Shown here in pieces: positions 1-8,549 of a stretch of DNA of 64,000 nucleotides; within the stretch, counting starts at the first letter, position 1, and each line of letters opens with the position of its first letter. The position numbers were made by a program, and so were the translations under genes. This DNA comes from Alphaproteobacteria bacterium. GTDB taxonomy: Bacteria; Pseudomonadota; Alphaproteobacteria; Oceanibaculales; Oceanibaculaceae. The stretch is from assembly GCA_018823745.1 (NCBI GenBank), contig JAHJHR010000003.1:397183-461182 (forward strand). The letters are read 5' to 3'. The notes under the pieces are model-generated. The model was not told the DNA's origin, made no database searches, and saw only the letters and a program-made list of their open reading frames with translations.

Positions 1-1782
1 CAGCAGCCGGCGGGCCAGCGCCTGCCCGGCTTCCCAGCGATTGAACTCGTCGCTGTCATTGGCCATCAGGAAGGTCAGGTCGGCCTCTGAATACCCGGCC
101 TCCAGCTTGATCGGCGCGGAGAAGCCCCGGAACAGCGAGGGCAGCGGCTCCTCCGATACGCCGACGAAGGTGAAGACCTGCCGCGCCTCGGTCACGCGCA
201 GCACGCGGTCCGTGCCCTGGGGGGCGTTCTCGCCCTCAAGCTGCAAGGGCAGATCAGATTTGGAGACGCTGCCGACCAGCCCCATCGCCATCGGCATCAG
301 CACCGGCTGCTTCACCGGCTGGCCGGGCGTCGGGGGCGTGGTCTGATCGATGGTCAGCGTATAGGTTTTGGCAGTGGCATCGTAGCGGCCCTGTGCGGTG
401 ACCTGCGGCGTGCCGGCCTGCTCGTACCAGCGGCGGAACTGCGTCAAATCGGCGCCATTGGCGTCTTCCATGGCGACGCAGAAATCCTCGCAGGTCACGG
501 CCTGGCCGTCATGGCGCTGGAAATACAAATCCATGCCCTTGCGGAAGCCTTCCGCACCGAGCAGCGTGTGGTACATGCGCACCACCTCCGCCCCCTTCTC
601 ATAGACGGTGGCGGTGTAGAAATTGTTGATTTCGATATAGGAATCGGGCCGCACCGGATGCGCCATCGGCCCGGCATCCTCGGGGAACTGGGCGGCGCGC
701 AAGCCGCGCACATCCTGGATACGCTTCACCGAGCGGGCATTCATGTCGGCCGAGAATTCCTGGTCGCGGAAGACCGTCAGGCCCTCCTTCAGGCTCAGCT
801 GGAACCAGTCGCGGCAGGTGACGCGGTTGCCGGTCCAGTTGTGGAAATATTCATGGGCGATGATGCCCTCGATCAGCTGGTAGTCGGTGTCGGTCGCGGT
901 GTCGGGCTTGGCCAGCACGTATTTGGCGTTGAAGACGTTCAGGCCCTTATTCTCCATCGCGCCCATGTTGAAGTCGCTGACCGCGACGATCATGAAGATG
1001 TCGAGGTCGTATTCCAGGCCGAACACCTCCTCGTCCCAGCGCATCGACTTCTTCAGCGACACCATGGCGTGATCGCATTTGTCCTCGTTGCCCTTCTCGA
1101 CATAGATCCGCAGATCGACCTTGCGGCCCGAGGCGGTGACGAAACTGTCCTTCACCGGCACGAGATCGCCAGCCACCAGGGCGAACAGATAGGCCGGCTT
1201 GCGGAACGGGTCTTCCCATTTCGCCCAGTGCCGGCCCTCCGGCAACTCGCCCTCGCCGACCGGATTGCCGTTCGACAGCAGCACCGGACAGGAGGCCTTG
1301 TCGGCCTCGATGGTGGTGGTAAACAGGGCCATGTTGTCCGGCCGGTCGATGAAATAGGCAATGCGGCGGAAGCCCTCCGCCTCGCACTGGGTGCAGTACA
1401 TCGAGCCGGATTTATACAGCCCCTCCAGCGCGGTGTTCTTTTCCGGATGGATGCGGGTGCGGATTTCCAGCACTGCGCGGTCCGGCACCTCCTCAATCAC
1501 CATGCATTCCGGCTGCACGACATAGCGGCAGGGCGGCACATCCTCGCCATCCATTTTCAGATAGATCAGCTCCTGGTCCTGCCCGTCCAGCACCAGCGGC
1601 GCGTTGGCGGCACGGTCCGGATTGCCGGTCACCACCAGCCGGGAGGTGACAATGGTCCCGCCATCGCGGATATCGACATGCAGGTCGATCTGTTCCACCC
1701 GGTAGTCCGGCGGGGTGTAATCCTCGCGGCGGATCAGCGCCGGTTCGGTCTGGGGCAAGGTCTGACCGTCAAGGCGATCCAT
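1..1782 (-). CDS. pepN: Aminopeptidase N, M1 zinc metallopeptidase (3' end outside window)
   Basis: Cytosolic M1-family metallopeptidase that removes N-terminal residues from peptides. The frame is open from an ATG at 1782 to the window edge, giving 594 codons of an enzyme that is usually about 870-890 aa, so the C-terminal part is missing. The exopeptidase motif GAMEN is at residues 274-278. The zinc motif HEYFH is at 310-314, with the third zinc ligand E at 333, so all metal and catalytic residues seen in the family are present. Transcription runs out of the window. The next gene upstream on the same strand belongs to a separate glycan cluster, 56 bp away. The long opposite-strand frame over this region is only an antisense shadow. 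Confidence 0.95.
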   Translation of the reverse strand, partial: MDRLDGQTLPQTEPALIRREDYTPPDYRVEQIDLHVDIRDGGTIVTSRLVVTGNPDRAANAPLVLDGQDQELIYLKMDGEDVPPCRYVVQPECMVIEEVPDRAVLEIRTRIHPEKNTALEGLYKSGSMYCTQCEAEGFRRIAYFIDRPDNMALFTTTIEADKASCPVLLSNGNPVGEGELPEGRHWAKWEDPFRKPAYLFALVAGDLVPVKDSFVTASGRKVDLRIYVEKGNEDKCDHAMVSLKKSMRWDEEVFGLEYDLDIFMIVAVSDFNMGAMENKGLNVFNAKYVLAKPDTATDTDYQLIEGIIAHEYFHNWTGNRVTCRDWFQLSLKEGLTVFRDQEFSADMNARSVKRIQDVRGLRAAQFPEDAGPMAHPVRPDSYIEINNFYTATVYEKGAEVVRMYHTLLGAEGFRKGMDLYFQRHDGQAVTCEDFCVAMEDANGADLTQFRRWYEQAGTPQVTAQGRYDATAKTYTLTIDQTTPPTPGQPVKQPVLMPMAMGLVGSVSKSDLPLQLEGENAPQGTDRVLRVTEARQVFTFVGVSEEPLPSLFRGFSAPIKLEAGYSEADLTFLMANDSDEFNRWEAGQALARRLL

Positions 1783-1838
1783 GGGGGGTCTCCGGGGTAA
1801 GGGGTGGGGGTAGTCGGTCCGTCAGATATGGGAAGGGC

Positions 1839-2810
1839 CTAGCCGAAGACCAGATCGGCGATGCGCCGGGCGCGTGCATCATAGCCATGTTCCGCCAGGG
1901 CGCGGCGCTGGGCGTTGCGGCCCAGCAGCAGGCTGTAGTCGCGGTCCTTCAGCAGGCGCTGCCAGTGTTCGGCGCAGTCCCCGGCATCATCGGCCAGCAG
2001 GATTTCGCTGTCCGGCTCGAAATAATCCAGAATTTCCAGCCCGGCGGTCAGCATGATCTGCGCCGCACCGGCGAAGGCTGCCTCGAAAGTGCGCGGCCCA
2101 GGCGTCGAGGGACGGATGGCGAAGCGGCGATTGGCGATATTCTCGTCCCGGCCGATATTCACCACACCCAGCGCCGAGGCGTAGAGATCGGGCAGCGCCG
2201 CATTGGGCAGGCGCATCGGAGTCACGCCTTCGATGGCATCGCGCTCCCAGCCGCTGCCGACGACGCAGAGCTCCGCGCCCAGCCGTTTCGCATGCGGCGC
2301 CAGATCGCCGAAGAACCGGCTGCGATTGGCGAAGCGATGGCCGCAGAAGAACAGGTCCGGGCCGCCCCGAGTCACCACAGGCCGCAGATGGGTGGCCGCA
2401 CTGCCGGCCAGCGGCAGATGATGCACCGGCACCGAAGGCGGATAGAAATCCAGGCTCGCCCGGTCATTGGTGAAGACAATATCGGCCATGCCATAGATCC
2501 GGGCATTCATGTCGAACTCATAGGGATCGTCATGCAGCCAGAAACCCAGCAGCCGGCCATGGCGTTTCGTGACCTCGGCAATCGGCCCAAAATCCGCCCC
2601 GTCGAGCATGATGCTGCCGAAAACCAGGGTCATGTCGGGCTGCAGCGCCTGCGCACTGCGCACGCCGTCCTCATAGGAGGACACAGCGATGGTCGCTTCC
2701 GGGAAGGCCGCGCGGAAGCCCTCGCCGACATAATGGCGCAGGCTGGCATTGGTGTTCAGCGCATCCGGGCTGCCGCTCATCACCAGCAGCTTGAAATTCT
2801 GGCGGGTCAT
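1839..2810 (-). CDS. CgeB-family glycosyltransferase-like protein
   Basis: Protein of 323 aa resembling the CgeB/GT-B group named after a Bacillus spore protein. In Gram-negatives these genes usually sit in surface-glycan clusters. The C-terminal half carries the typical stretch around STPGPRTFEAAFAGAAQIM followed by a region ending in EILLADD, the part that binds the nucleotide sugar in GT-B enzymes. The N-terminal half has a WLHDDPYE segment, also seen as WFTEDPYE in the neighbour. Its ATG overlaps the stop of the upstream gene by 4 nt (ATGA), so the two are probably translated together. No signal peptide or membrane segment is visible, which fits a cytosolic enzyme. Donor and acceptor are unknown. 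Confidence 0.75.
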   Translation of the reverse strand: MTRQNFKLLVMSGSPDALNTNASLRHYVGEGFRAAFPEATIAVSSYEDGVRSAQALQPDMTLVFGSIMLDGADFGPIAEVTKRHGRLLGFWLHDDPYEFDMNARIYGMADIVFTNDRASLDFYPPSVPVHHLPLAGSAATHLRPVVTRGGPDLFFCGHRFANRSRFFGDLAPHAKRLGAELCVVGSGWERDAIEGVTPMRLPNAALPDLYASALGVVNIGRDENIANRRFAIRPSTPGPRTFEAAFAGAAQIMLTAGLEILDYFEPDSEILLADDAGDCAEHWQRLLKDRDYSLLLGRNAQRRALAEHGYDARARRIADLVFG

Positions 2811-5245
2811 GCCGGGCGCAGCCTTGCCGCGATCTGGCGCAGCTTGTTGCGGGCCATGCGAAGGGCGAGGCCCATTCCGTCAGTACGGGCAACGGCGACG
2901 AAGCGGCGCATCATGAAACCGACGCCGCGCGGGCCGGAGAGCAGGCTGAAGCCATACAGGCTGCGCTGGGTCCAGGTCGGGCTGTCGAGAAACACGCCAT
3001 ATTCCTCCAGTGACAGCAGCCGCCGTGTCTCGGCCGGGGCTGCCGCCGGCTGCGGCGGCAAGCCGGCATACAGCGCCTCCAGCCCGGCGATGAAATCATC
3101 GGCCCCGATACCGGCATCAAGGGGTTGGGCAGCCCGCAGGGCGTTCAGCCGCGTCCGGTCCTGCGCCAGAGTCAGCACGATATCCGTTACCGCCAATGCA
3201 TCGCCGATCTCGACCAGGAAACCGGTCTCGCCATCGCGAACCCGCTCCGCCTGGGCGCCCAGATTGGTGACGATGGGCACCAGCCCGGCCAGCTGCGCTT
3301 CCGACAGGGTGATGCCGTAAGTCTCGGGCCAGGTGGACAGGAACAGCATGACATCGCAATCGGCCAGCGCTGCGGGCAGCGTGCCGCCACTGAAGCTGCC
3401 ATGCAGAGTCACGCTGCTGGCGGTGTATTTTTCGACCAGCGGCAGGAAATCAGGATCGACGCGGCCGAAAATATGGAATTCGACCGGCTGGCCCTGACAC
3501 CGGGCGATCACCTCCAATATCGTATCCGCCCCCTTGTGCCGGCCGAAATTCCCCAGATGCGCGACCTTCAGCGGTCCGGCCTCGCGCGGTGCCGGACGCG
3601 GCGGCGCGGCATTCACCGGCGGCGGCAGAAGATGCGTACGCGCCGCCGTCTCCAGATAGAAATGCTGCAGCAAGGCGGCACTGGCGGCGGAGCCAGCAAG
3701 CACGACATCGATGGCCGCCAGACTGTCGCGCATGAAGCGGCGGCGGCGGGCCTGGCTGCCCGGCTCCAGCCCCTGGGTCTGCTTCAGGCAGATATCGCAG
3801 GTCGCTGGCGGGCGGCGATCAATCTCGCAATAGCGCCCCGCCGGTCCCAGCAGGTTGAAGCGCTCGCAGATCGGGAAATAATCATGCAGCGAATACAGCG
3901 TCGTTGCCCCCATCGCCCGGGCGATGATCGGCAGCGAGGGCGGAAAGCCCAGCAGATGGTTGAAATGCACCTGCTCGAAGCGGTGCTCGGCCAGCAGCTT
4001 CTGGAAGAAGATTTCCAGCTCCGGATGGGTCAGCAGTGCGGCGGCATAAGGCGCGCCCAGCGTGACGCTGTCGCGCACGACAAGGTCGCGGTCATAGAGC
4101 AGGAAACGCCGCCCATCGATCTTGCGGTTATCCGGCACCAGTATCCAGGGATCGACCGTGCCGATCCGCGCCCGGATCGCCTCCAGATAAGTCTCCGCCC
4201 CGCCGAAGCGGCCATGCTGAACAATGTTATGGGCGACGAACAGCACGCGCGGGCGTTGCCGTGCCGGCGCAGGCGCAAGCACCGGCGTCTCAAGTGCTGC
4301 CACCCGGTCGAGCATCGCTGCGACGCGGTGGCGGTACAGATGCGCCTGCCCGACATGCGTCTGGGCATCGCGGGCGATGGCGCGGCGGCGTGGCTCATCG
4401 GCCAGCGCCGTCTCGATCTGCGCCAGGCAGTCATCCATGGTGCGGAAGCCAAGGTAATGCACGCCCTCAGTGAACAGGCTGGCCGCCGCACTGGTGGTCT
4501 CGGCATCGACGATCTGGCAGGACCCGGCCAGCGCCACCTCGAAGAAGCGCGGCCCCGGCGTGTCGCTGGCGGTTTCGGGATCGGCCTCGGAGGTCGAGAA
4601 TTTGCGCGGCAGGGTCAGCGTCACCCGGCTGGCATTCGCCAGACGGCAGAAATCGCCGATGGAAACACCGGGCGTGAACTCGAAGCCGTCGCGCATTCCC
4701 TCGATATGCGGATCGAGCGCAGGATTGCTGACCAGCACGAATTTGCAGCGCAGATCGGGCCGGCGGCGCTTCAGCTCCGCCAGGAATTTAAGCCGGTTCG
4801 GCCAGGCCGTGCCGCCGAAGAAGACATCGTAGCGCGGTTTCTGGTCAGTGATCGCATGGCGGTTGCGCTGCGGATCGCCGGCCAGCGGCAGGTGGATGCC
4901 GCGATTGTCGTAATAGGCCGCACTCGACCCGTCATTGGTGAAGACGAGGTCGAAATGCCGGGACAGCGCCAGGTTGACGCCGCGCTCATAGGGGTCCTCG
5001 GTAAACCACACAAGCTTGCGCTGGATCAGCTCCAGCAGGCGGGAGATCACCGGGTTTCGCGCCTCCTCGCCATCGAAGGCGAAGAGCAGGTCGAAGGGCT
5101 GGGCCAGCGCCAGCGGCACGGCATCGGCGTATTCGGCCCAGACAGCCTCGACCACGCGCGGATCGGCGCGCAGCGCATCGAACACGCCGCGCGCGATGTA
5201 GCGGTTGGGATTGAACGGTTTGGTATCGATGAACAGGACACGCAT
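2807..5245 (-). CDS. Two-domain glycosyltransferase: CgeB-like N half fused to GT4 C half
   Basis: Protein of 812 aa with two predicted sugar-transfer modules. Residues about 1-320 form a CgeB-like domain (WFTEDPYERG, then DTPGPRFFEVALAGSCQIV). Residues about 335-720 form a GT4 domain with GGAETYLEAI near its start, a HLGNFGRHKGAD segment and the EX7E nucleotide-sugar motif in PETYGITLSEAQLAG. Between them lies a Cys-rich segment with a CDIC motif, a common insert in GT4 proteins that act on lipid-linked or long-chain glycans. It is the middle gene of a three-gene operon, 11 bp after the GT2 gene and overlapping the CgeB-like gene by 4 nt. Two transferases on one chain suggest sequential additions to one acceptor; that is inference. 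Confidence 0.78.
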   Translation of the reverse strand: MRVLFIDTKPFNPNRYIARGVFDALRADPRVVEAVWAEYADAVPLALAQPFDLLFAFDGEEARNPVISRLLELIQRKLVWFTEDPYERGVNLALSRHFDLVFTNDGSSAAYYDNRGIHLPLAGDPQRNRHAITDQKPRYDVFFGGTAWPNRLKFLAELKRRRPDLRCKFVLVSNPALDPHIEGMRDGFEFTPGVSIGDFCRLANASRVTLTLPRKFSTSEADPETASDTPGPRFFEVALAGSCQIVDAETTSAAASLFTEGVHYLGFRTMDDCLAQIETALADEPRRRAIARDAQTHVGQAHLYRHRVAAMLDRVAALETPVLAPAPARQRPRVLFVAHNIVQHGRFGGAETYLEAIRARIGTVDPWILVPDNRKIDGRRFLLYDRDLVVRDSVTLGAPYAAALLTHPELEIFFQKLLAEHRFEQVHFNHLLGFPPSLPIIARAMGATTLYSLHDYFPICERFNLLGPAGRYCEIDRRPPATCDICLKQTQGLEPGSQARRRRFMRDSLAAIDVVLAGSAASAALLQHFYLETAARTHLLPPPVNAAPPRPAPREAGPLKVAHLGNFGRHKGADTILEVIARCQGQPVEFHIFGRVDPDFLPLVEKYTASSVTLHGSFSGGTLPAALADCDVMLFLSTWPETYGITLSEAQLAGLVPIVTNLGAQAERVRDGETGFLVEIGDALAVTDIVLTLAQDRTRLNALRAAQPLDAGIGADDFIAGLEALYAGLPPQPAAAPAETRRLLSLEEYGVFLDSPTWTQRSLYGFSLLSGPRGVGFMMRRFVAVARTDGMGLALRMARNKLRQIAARLRPA

Positions 5246-5256
5246 GCGGATCGGTT

Positions 5257-6360
5257 TCAGCCCCTACGGAAAAACCGCTTATACAGCCGCGAGAGGACGC
5301 GCAGCGGGGCAGAAACCTGCCAGCTTGTGGAATGATAGAGGTCGTTGATCCGGGTATTCAGATCGAGCAATTGATGCGTCAGCACCTGTTCGCGCACAAG
5401 GGCGGCATCATGGTCCTGCTTCGCCAGCGCCAGTTCGGCCGCCTTCGCTTCAGCGGCCTGCGCCCGCTCCCGCGCCTCGACGATGACCTGCCGCAGCGCC
5501 GGGGCGGCACGCGCCTCGATCAGGCTGGCCGGCGTGGTGAAATGGATTTCGTCGGTCACCGCCGTCGACAGATTGGTCAGGATGCCGATATCGACCCGGC
5601 CCTTGTCCATGTCCGCGCGCAGCAGATCATTGCGGATCGCCGCATCGTAATAGGCGTGCTGTGAGGCCCCGCCCAGGATGCTGTTGGAATAACCATCAGG
5701 GGAATCGCTGACCCGGTGATGCCAGTAGGCCAGGGCCTCCGGCACCACGCCGATATCGTAGCGGCGCAGAAAACGCAGGTTGAAATCCCAGTCGCCCAAG
5801 ACCGGCAGATCCTCACGATAGGGGCCAATGGCCTCCAGTGCTGCGCGGCGATACAGAAAGGAAATCGGCGGAAACAGATTACGCACCGCCATCTGGGCGA
5901 AGGGGATCGCCAGAAGATTGGCATTGAACGCCTCATGCCCCAGGATCACCGGCGTATCATCTTCCAGCCGCTCGCGGATCAGGATGCTGTGGCAGATCGC
6001 CCCTGCCGCCGGGTCTGGTGCGTCTTCCAGATAGCCGACCAGACGGTCCAGGCAGGTCGGATGCCAGGTATCATCATCGTCATGGATGATCAGATAGCGG
6101 CTGGCGCTGGCGGCGATGCCGCGATTGGACGCTACTTCCATGCCCAGCGATTGCGGATTGTCCACCCGGACCAGACGGCCGGCATAGGCATCCATATACC
6201 CCGCCAGCAGCCCATCCACCGGTGCCGGATCGCCACCGTCATTGACGATGACATGCACCCAGTCGCTGTAATGCTGGGCCAGCACGCTGTCTATCGCGCG
6301 CCGCAGCAGGATCGGACGGTCCTTGGTCCGGGTGATGATGGCGACGACAGGTTCAGGCAT
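5257..6360 (-). CDS. GT2 family glycosyltransferase
   Basis: GT-A fold glycosyltransferase of about 367 aa. The N-terminus reads VVAIITRTKDRPILLRRAID, the classic GT2 nucleotide-binding start. YLIIHDDDDTWHP supplies the DXD-type metal motif near residue 95, and a GDWDFNLRFLRR segment near residue 190 matches the acceptor-side ED/GD motif. The last 90 residues are a predicted coiled coil (many Ala, Glu and Lys) followed by a basic tail, LSRLYKRFFRRG, often seen in O-antigen or capsule transferases with methyltransferase partners. A GTG six bases upstream of the chosen ATG could also start the protein. It is the first gene of the glycan operon that continues to 1839. Confidence 0.85.
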   Translation of the reverse strand: MPEPVVAIITRTKDRPILLRRAIDSVLAQHYSDWVHVIVNDGGDPAPVDGLLAGYMDAYAGRLVRVDNPQSLGMEVASNRGIAASASRYLIIHDDDDTWHPTCLDRLVGYLEDAPDPAAGAICHSILIRERLEDDTPVILGHEAFNANLLAIPFAQMAVRNLFPPISFLYRRAALEAIGPYREDLPVLGDWDFNLRFLRRYDIGVVPEALAYWHHRVSDSPDGYSNSILGGASQHAYYDAAIRNDLLRADMDKGRVDIGILTNLSTAVTDEIHFTTPASLIEARAAPALRQVIVEARERAQAAEAKAAELALAKQDHDAALVREQVLTHQLLDLNTRINDLYHSTSWQVSAPLRVLSRLYKRFFRRG

Positions 6361-6454
6361 ATGCACGACAGGTCATGGCTTGGGGCAAGTTCGGGCACAC
6401 TGTGCCGCGACCGCGCGCCCGTCAAGTCGCCAGAGCCATATCGCCTGCCTGCCG

Positions 6455-7345
6455 TCACGCCGCCGCCAGCTGCCCCATATCGCCCTTCAGCAGATCGATG
6501 AAGCTGCGTGCCGGCGCGGAAAGCGGCCGCAACGAGGGATAGGCGGCCACGACCTGCAGGGAGACGCGCGGGCGCAGGGGACGCATGGCAAGGCGGCTCA
6601 GGCCGGCACGGGCGACCAGGGCATCGACCAGGGCCACGCCCTTCCCCTCGGCCGCCAGGGCGCAGGCAATCGCGGCGGATGACACTTCCACATCGACGCG
6701 GCGCTTGCGGCCGGCCTTGCGGAACAGCTCGTCAAGCTGCGCGCCCATCGCCGTGTCGCTGCCGGGGCCGATCATGGCCACATCCGACAGATCCTTCGGC
6801 TCGATGCCATCATGGCTGGCCAGCGGATGCTTTTCCGTCATGACGCAGACGATATCCGTGCTCGACATCTCCTCGACACCCGCCGAGGCTGCCGTGAACG
6901 GACCGAACAACAGGGCCAGATCGACCTGGCCCTTGCCCAGCTGCTCGCCAATGGCGCTGGATTCGACTTCGGTCAGCAGGACCTTCACGCCCGGATTTGC
7001 ATCCTGGAACAGCGTGACCGCGCGGGGCGCCACCGAGGCTGACAGCGAGGCTGTCGCCGCAACGCGCAGAATGCCGCTGTGACCGTGACGCAACTCCTTC
7101 ACGAAACGGCGCAGCCCGCCGATGTCCTGGAAGATGCGGTCGACTTCGGGGAACAGCTCCTCAGCCTCGCGGGTCGGCACAAGACGGCCCTTCACGCGCT
7201 GAAACAGGCGCATGCCCAACTGGGTTTCGGTCTGGCGCAGCATCTTGCTGACTGCCGGCTGGGAAACCTCAAGCATGCGGGCTGCATCGGTAATTCCCTG
7301 GCAGCGCATGACCGCCCAAAATACCTCCAACTGACGAAAATTCAT
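6455..7345 (-). CDS. LysR-family transcriptional regulator
   Basis: DNA-binding regulator of 296 aa. Residues 1-60 form the winged helix-turn-helix (MNFRQLEVFWAVM, then DAARMLEVSQPAVSKMLRQ). Residues about 90-290 form the periplasmic-binding-protein-like effector domain. The start at 7345 is preferred over an upstream GTG/CTG region because an AGGAGA ribosome site lies 7-12 bases before it and the family normally begins just before the HTH. The wing sequence and the single-residue spacing resemble NocR/OccR-type LysR proteins. It is divergent from galE; the 176-bp gap holds an inverted repeat at 7475-7497. The effector and targets cannot be read from sequence; the gap before galE makes galE one possible target. 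Confidence 0.88.
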   Translation of the reverse strand: MNFRQLEVFWAVMRCQGITDAARMLEVSQPAVSKMLRQTETQLGMRLFQRVKGRLVPTREAEELFPEVDRIFQDIGGLRRFVKELRHGHSGILRVAATASLSASVAPRAVTLFQDANPGVKVLLTEVESSAIGEQLGKGQVDLALLFGPFTAASAGVEEMSSTDIVCVMTEKHPLASHDGIEPKDLSDVAMIGPGSDTAMGAQLDELFRKAGRKRRVDVEVSSAAIACALAAEGKGVALVDALVARAGLSRLAMRPLRPRVSLQVVAAYPSLRPLSAPARSFIDLLKGDMGQLAAA

Positions 7346-7474
7346 CGCCGTCACTTTCTCCTGGCAGACGGGGGGCTTCCAGTTGAAACCCTGCCGTAAC
7401 AAAAACTCTCTCCTGTCAAAACCGATCTTGATGACAAAGGTTCCCGCTTGCCTTCCCCCTTGCCATCAGGGACA

Positions 7475-7497
7475 CCTGCCGCTTCCATGGCGGCAGG
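7475..7497. promoter_or_regulatory. Inverted repeat before galE, possible operator
   Basis: Two perfect 8-nt arms (CCTGCCGC and GCGGCAGG) separated by 7 nt lie in the gap between the divergent LysR gene and galE, 25 bp upstream of the galE start. It could be an operator or a hairpin in the galE leader. No regulator can be assigned. Confidence 0.3.
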
Positions 7498-7521
7498 GCT
7501 GACACAGCGGGGATTGAGGTT

Positions 7522-8514
7522 TTGGCCAAGGGCAGCATTCTGGTAACCGGCGGGGCCGGCTATATCGGCGCGCAGATGGCGCTGACTCTGGCCGAGGCCG
7601 GGTATGAGCCGGTGATTCTGGACGATCTGCTGACCGGCCATCGCGCCGCAGTGGACGCGCTGCCCTTCGTCGAGGGCGATGTCGGCGATGTCCGCCTGGT
7701 CACAGACCTGCTCGCCCGATACCAGCCGGTCGGCGTGCTGCATTTCGCCGGTGTCAGCCAGGCCGGCCAGTCGGTCGAGCAACCGGCGCTGTATTACGAC
7801 CGCAATCTGGTGCGCAGCCTCGCCCTTCTCGACGCGCTGCGCACACTGCCGACCCTGCCGGCCTTCGTGTTTTCCTCCAGCGCTGCGGTCTATGGCGAGC
7901 CGGCGGCACTGCCGATCCGGGAGGACCATCCCTGCGCCCCGGTCAATCCCTATGGCGCGACCAAGCTGGCGGTGGAAGGGGCGCTGGAAGCCTATGGCAC
8001 GGCCTATGGCCTGCGCTGGGCCGCCTTGCGTTATTTCAACGCTGCCGGGGCTGACCCGCAGGGCCGCAGCGGCGAATGCCATGAGCCGGAAACCCATCTG
8101 ATCCCGCTGGCCCTGCAGGCCGCAGCCGGCCTGCGGCCGCCGCTGAACATCCATGGCCGGGATTACGACACGCCGGATGGCACCTGCATCCGGGACTATG
8201 TGCATGTCGCCGATCTGTGCCGCGCCCATCTGCTGGCGCTGGAGAATCTGATTCAGGGCAGCCCGGTCGGCTGCGTCAATCTGGGCGGGGGCACCGGGCG
8301 CTCCGTGCTGGAGGTCATCGCGGTGGTGGGCCGCGTCACCGGCCAAACCGTACCGGTGGCCGATGCACCGCGCCGCGCCGGCGATCCGGCCCGGCTGGTT
8401 GCCGATATAACCCGCGCCAAACAGATATTAGGCTGGGAACCGGCGATGAGCGACCTAGATACAATCATCGGGCATGCGTGGACGTGGGAGAAACAGAAAC
8501 ACGGCACCGCCTGA
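7522..8514 (+). CDS. galE: UDP-glucose 4-epimerase
   Basis: Extended short-chain dehydrogenase of 330 aa interconverting UDP-glucose and UDP-galactose, which supplies galactose for surface glycans. The Rossmann motif TGGAGYIGA is at residues 8-16. The catalytic tyrosine is in NPYGATKLAVE (YxxxK), preceded by the SSSAAVYG serine motif. The HFAGVSQ and RYFNAAGAD segments are those of true GalE. Translation begins at a TTG, with a GGGGATTGAGG purine run before it. The gene is directly followed by a membrane phosphotransferase whose reading frame overlaps its 3' end if a long start is used. It fits the nearby glycosyltransferase operon, though it is transcribed the other way. Confidence 0.93.
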   Translation: MAKGSILVTGGAGYIGAQMALTLAEAGYEPVILDDLLTGHRAAVDALPFVEGDVGDVRLVTDLLARYQPVGVLHFAGVSQAGQSVEQPALYYDRNLVRSLALLDALRTLPTLPAFVFSSSAAVYGEPAALPIREDHPCAPVNPYGATKLAVEGALEAYGTAYGLRWAALRYFNAAGADPQGRSGECHEPETHLIPLALQAAAGLRPPLNIHGRDYDTPDGTCIRDYVHVADLCRAHLLALENLIQGSPVGCVNLGGGTGRSVLEVIAVVGRVTGQTVPVADAPRRAGDPARLVADITRAKQILGWEPAMSDLDTIIGHAWTWEKQKHGTA

Positions 8515-8549
8515 CCTTCCCGGCCCTTGCTTGGCCACCCGAATGGAAT

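Noticed and set aside
511..1800. Long forward frame of 429 codons over pepN
   Set aside because: It is antisense to a pepN frame that carries GAMEN and HEXXH motifs; the forward product is His/Gln/Arg-rich with no family resemblance, as expected for the antisense of GC-rich coding DNA.
8217..8549. Longer N-terminus of the sulfatase-like protein
   Set aside because: The 111 extra codons overlap galE and read as an Arg/Pro/Gly-rich shadow of it; the ATG at 8550 gives a proper signal anchor.
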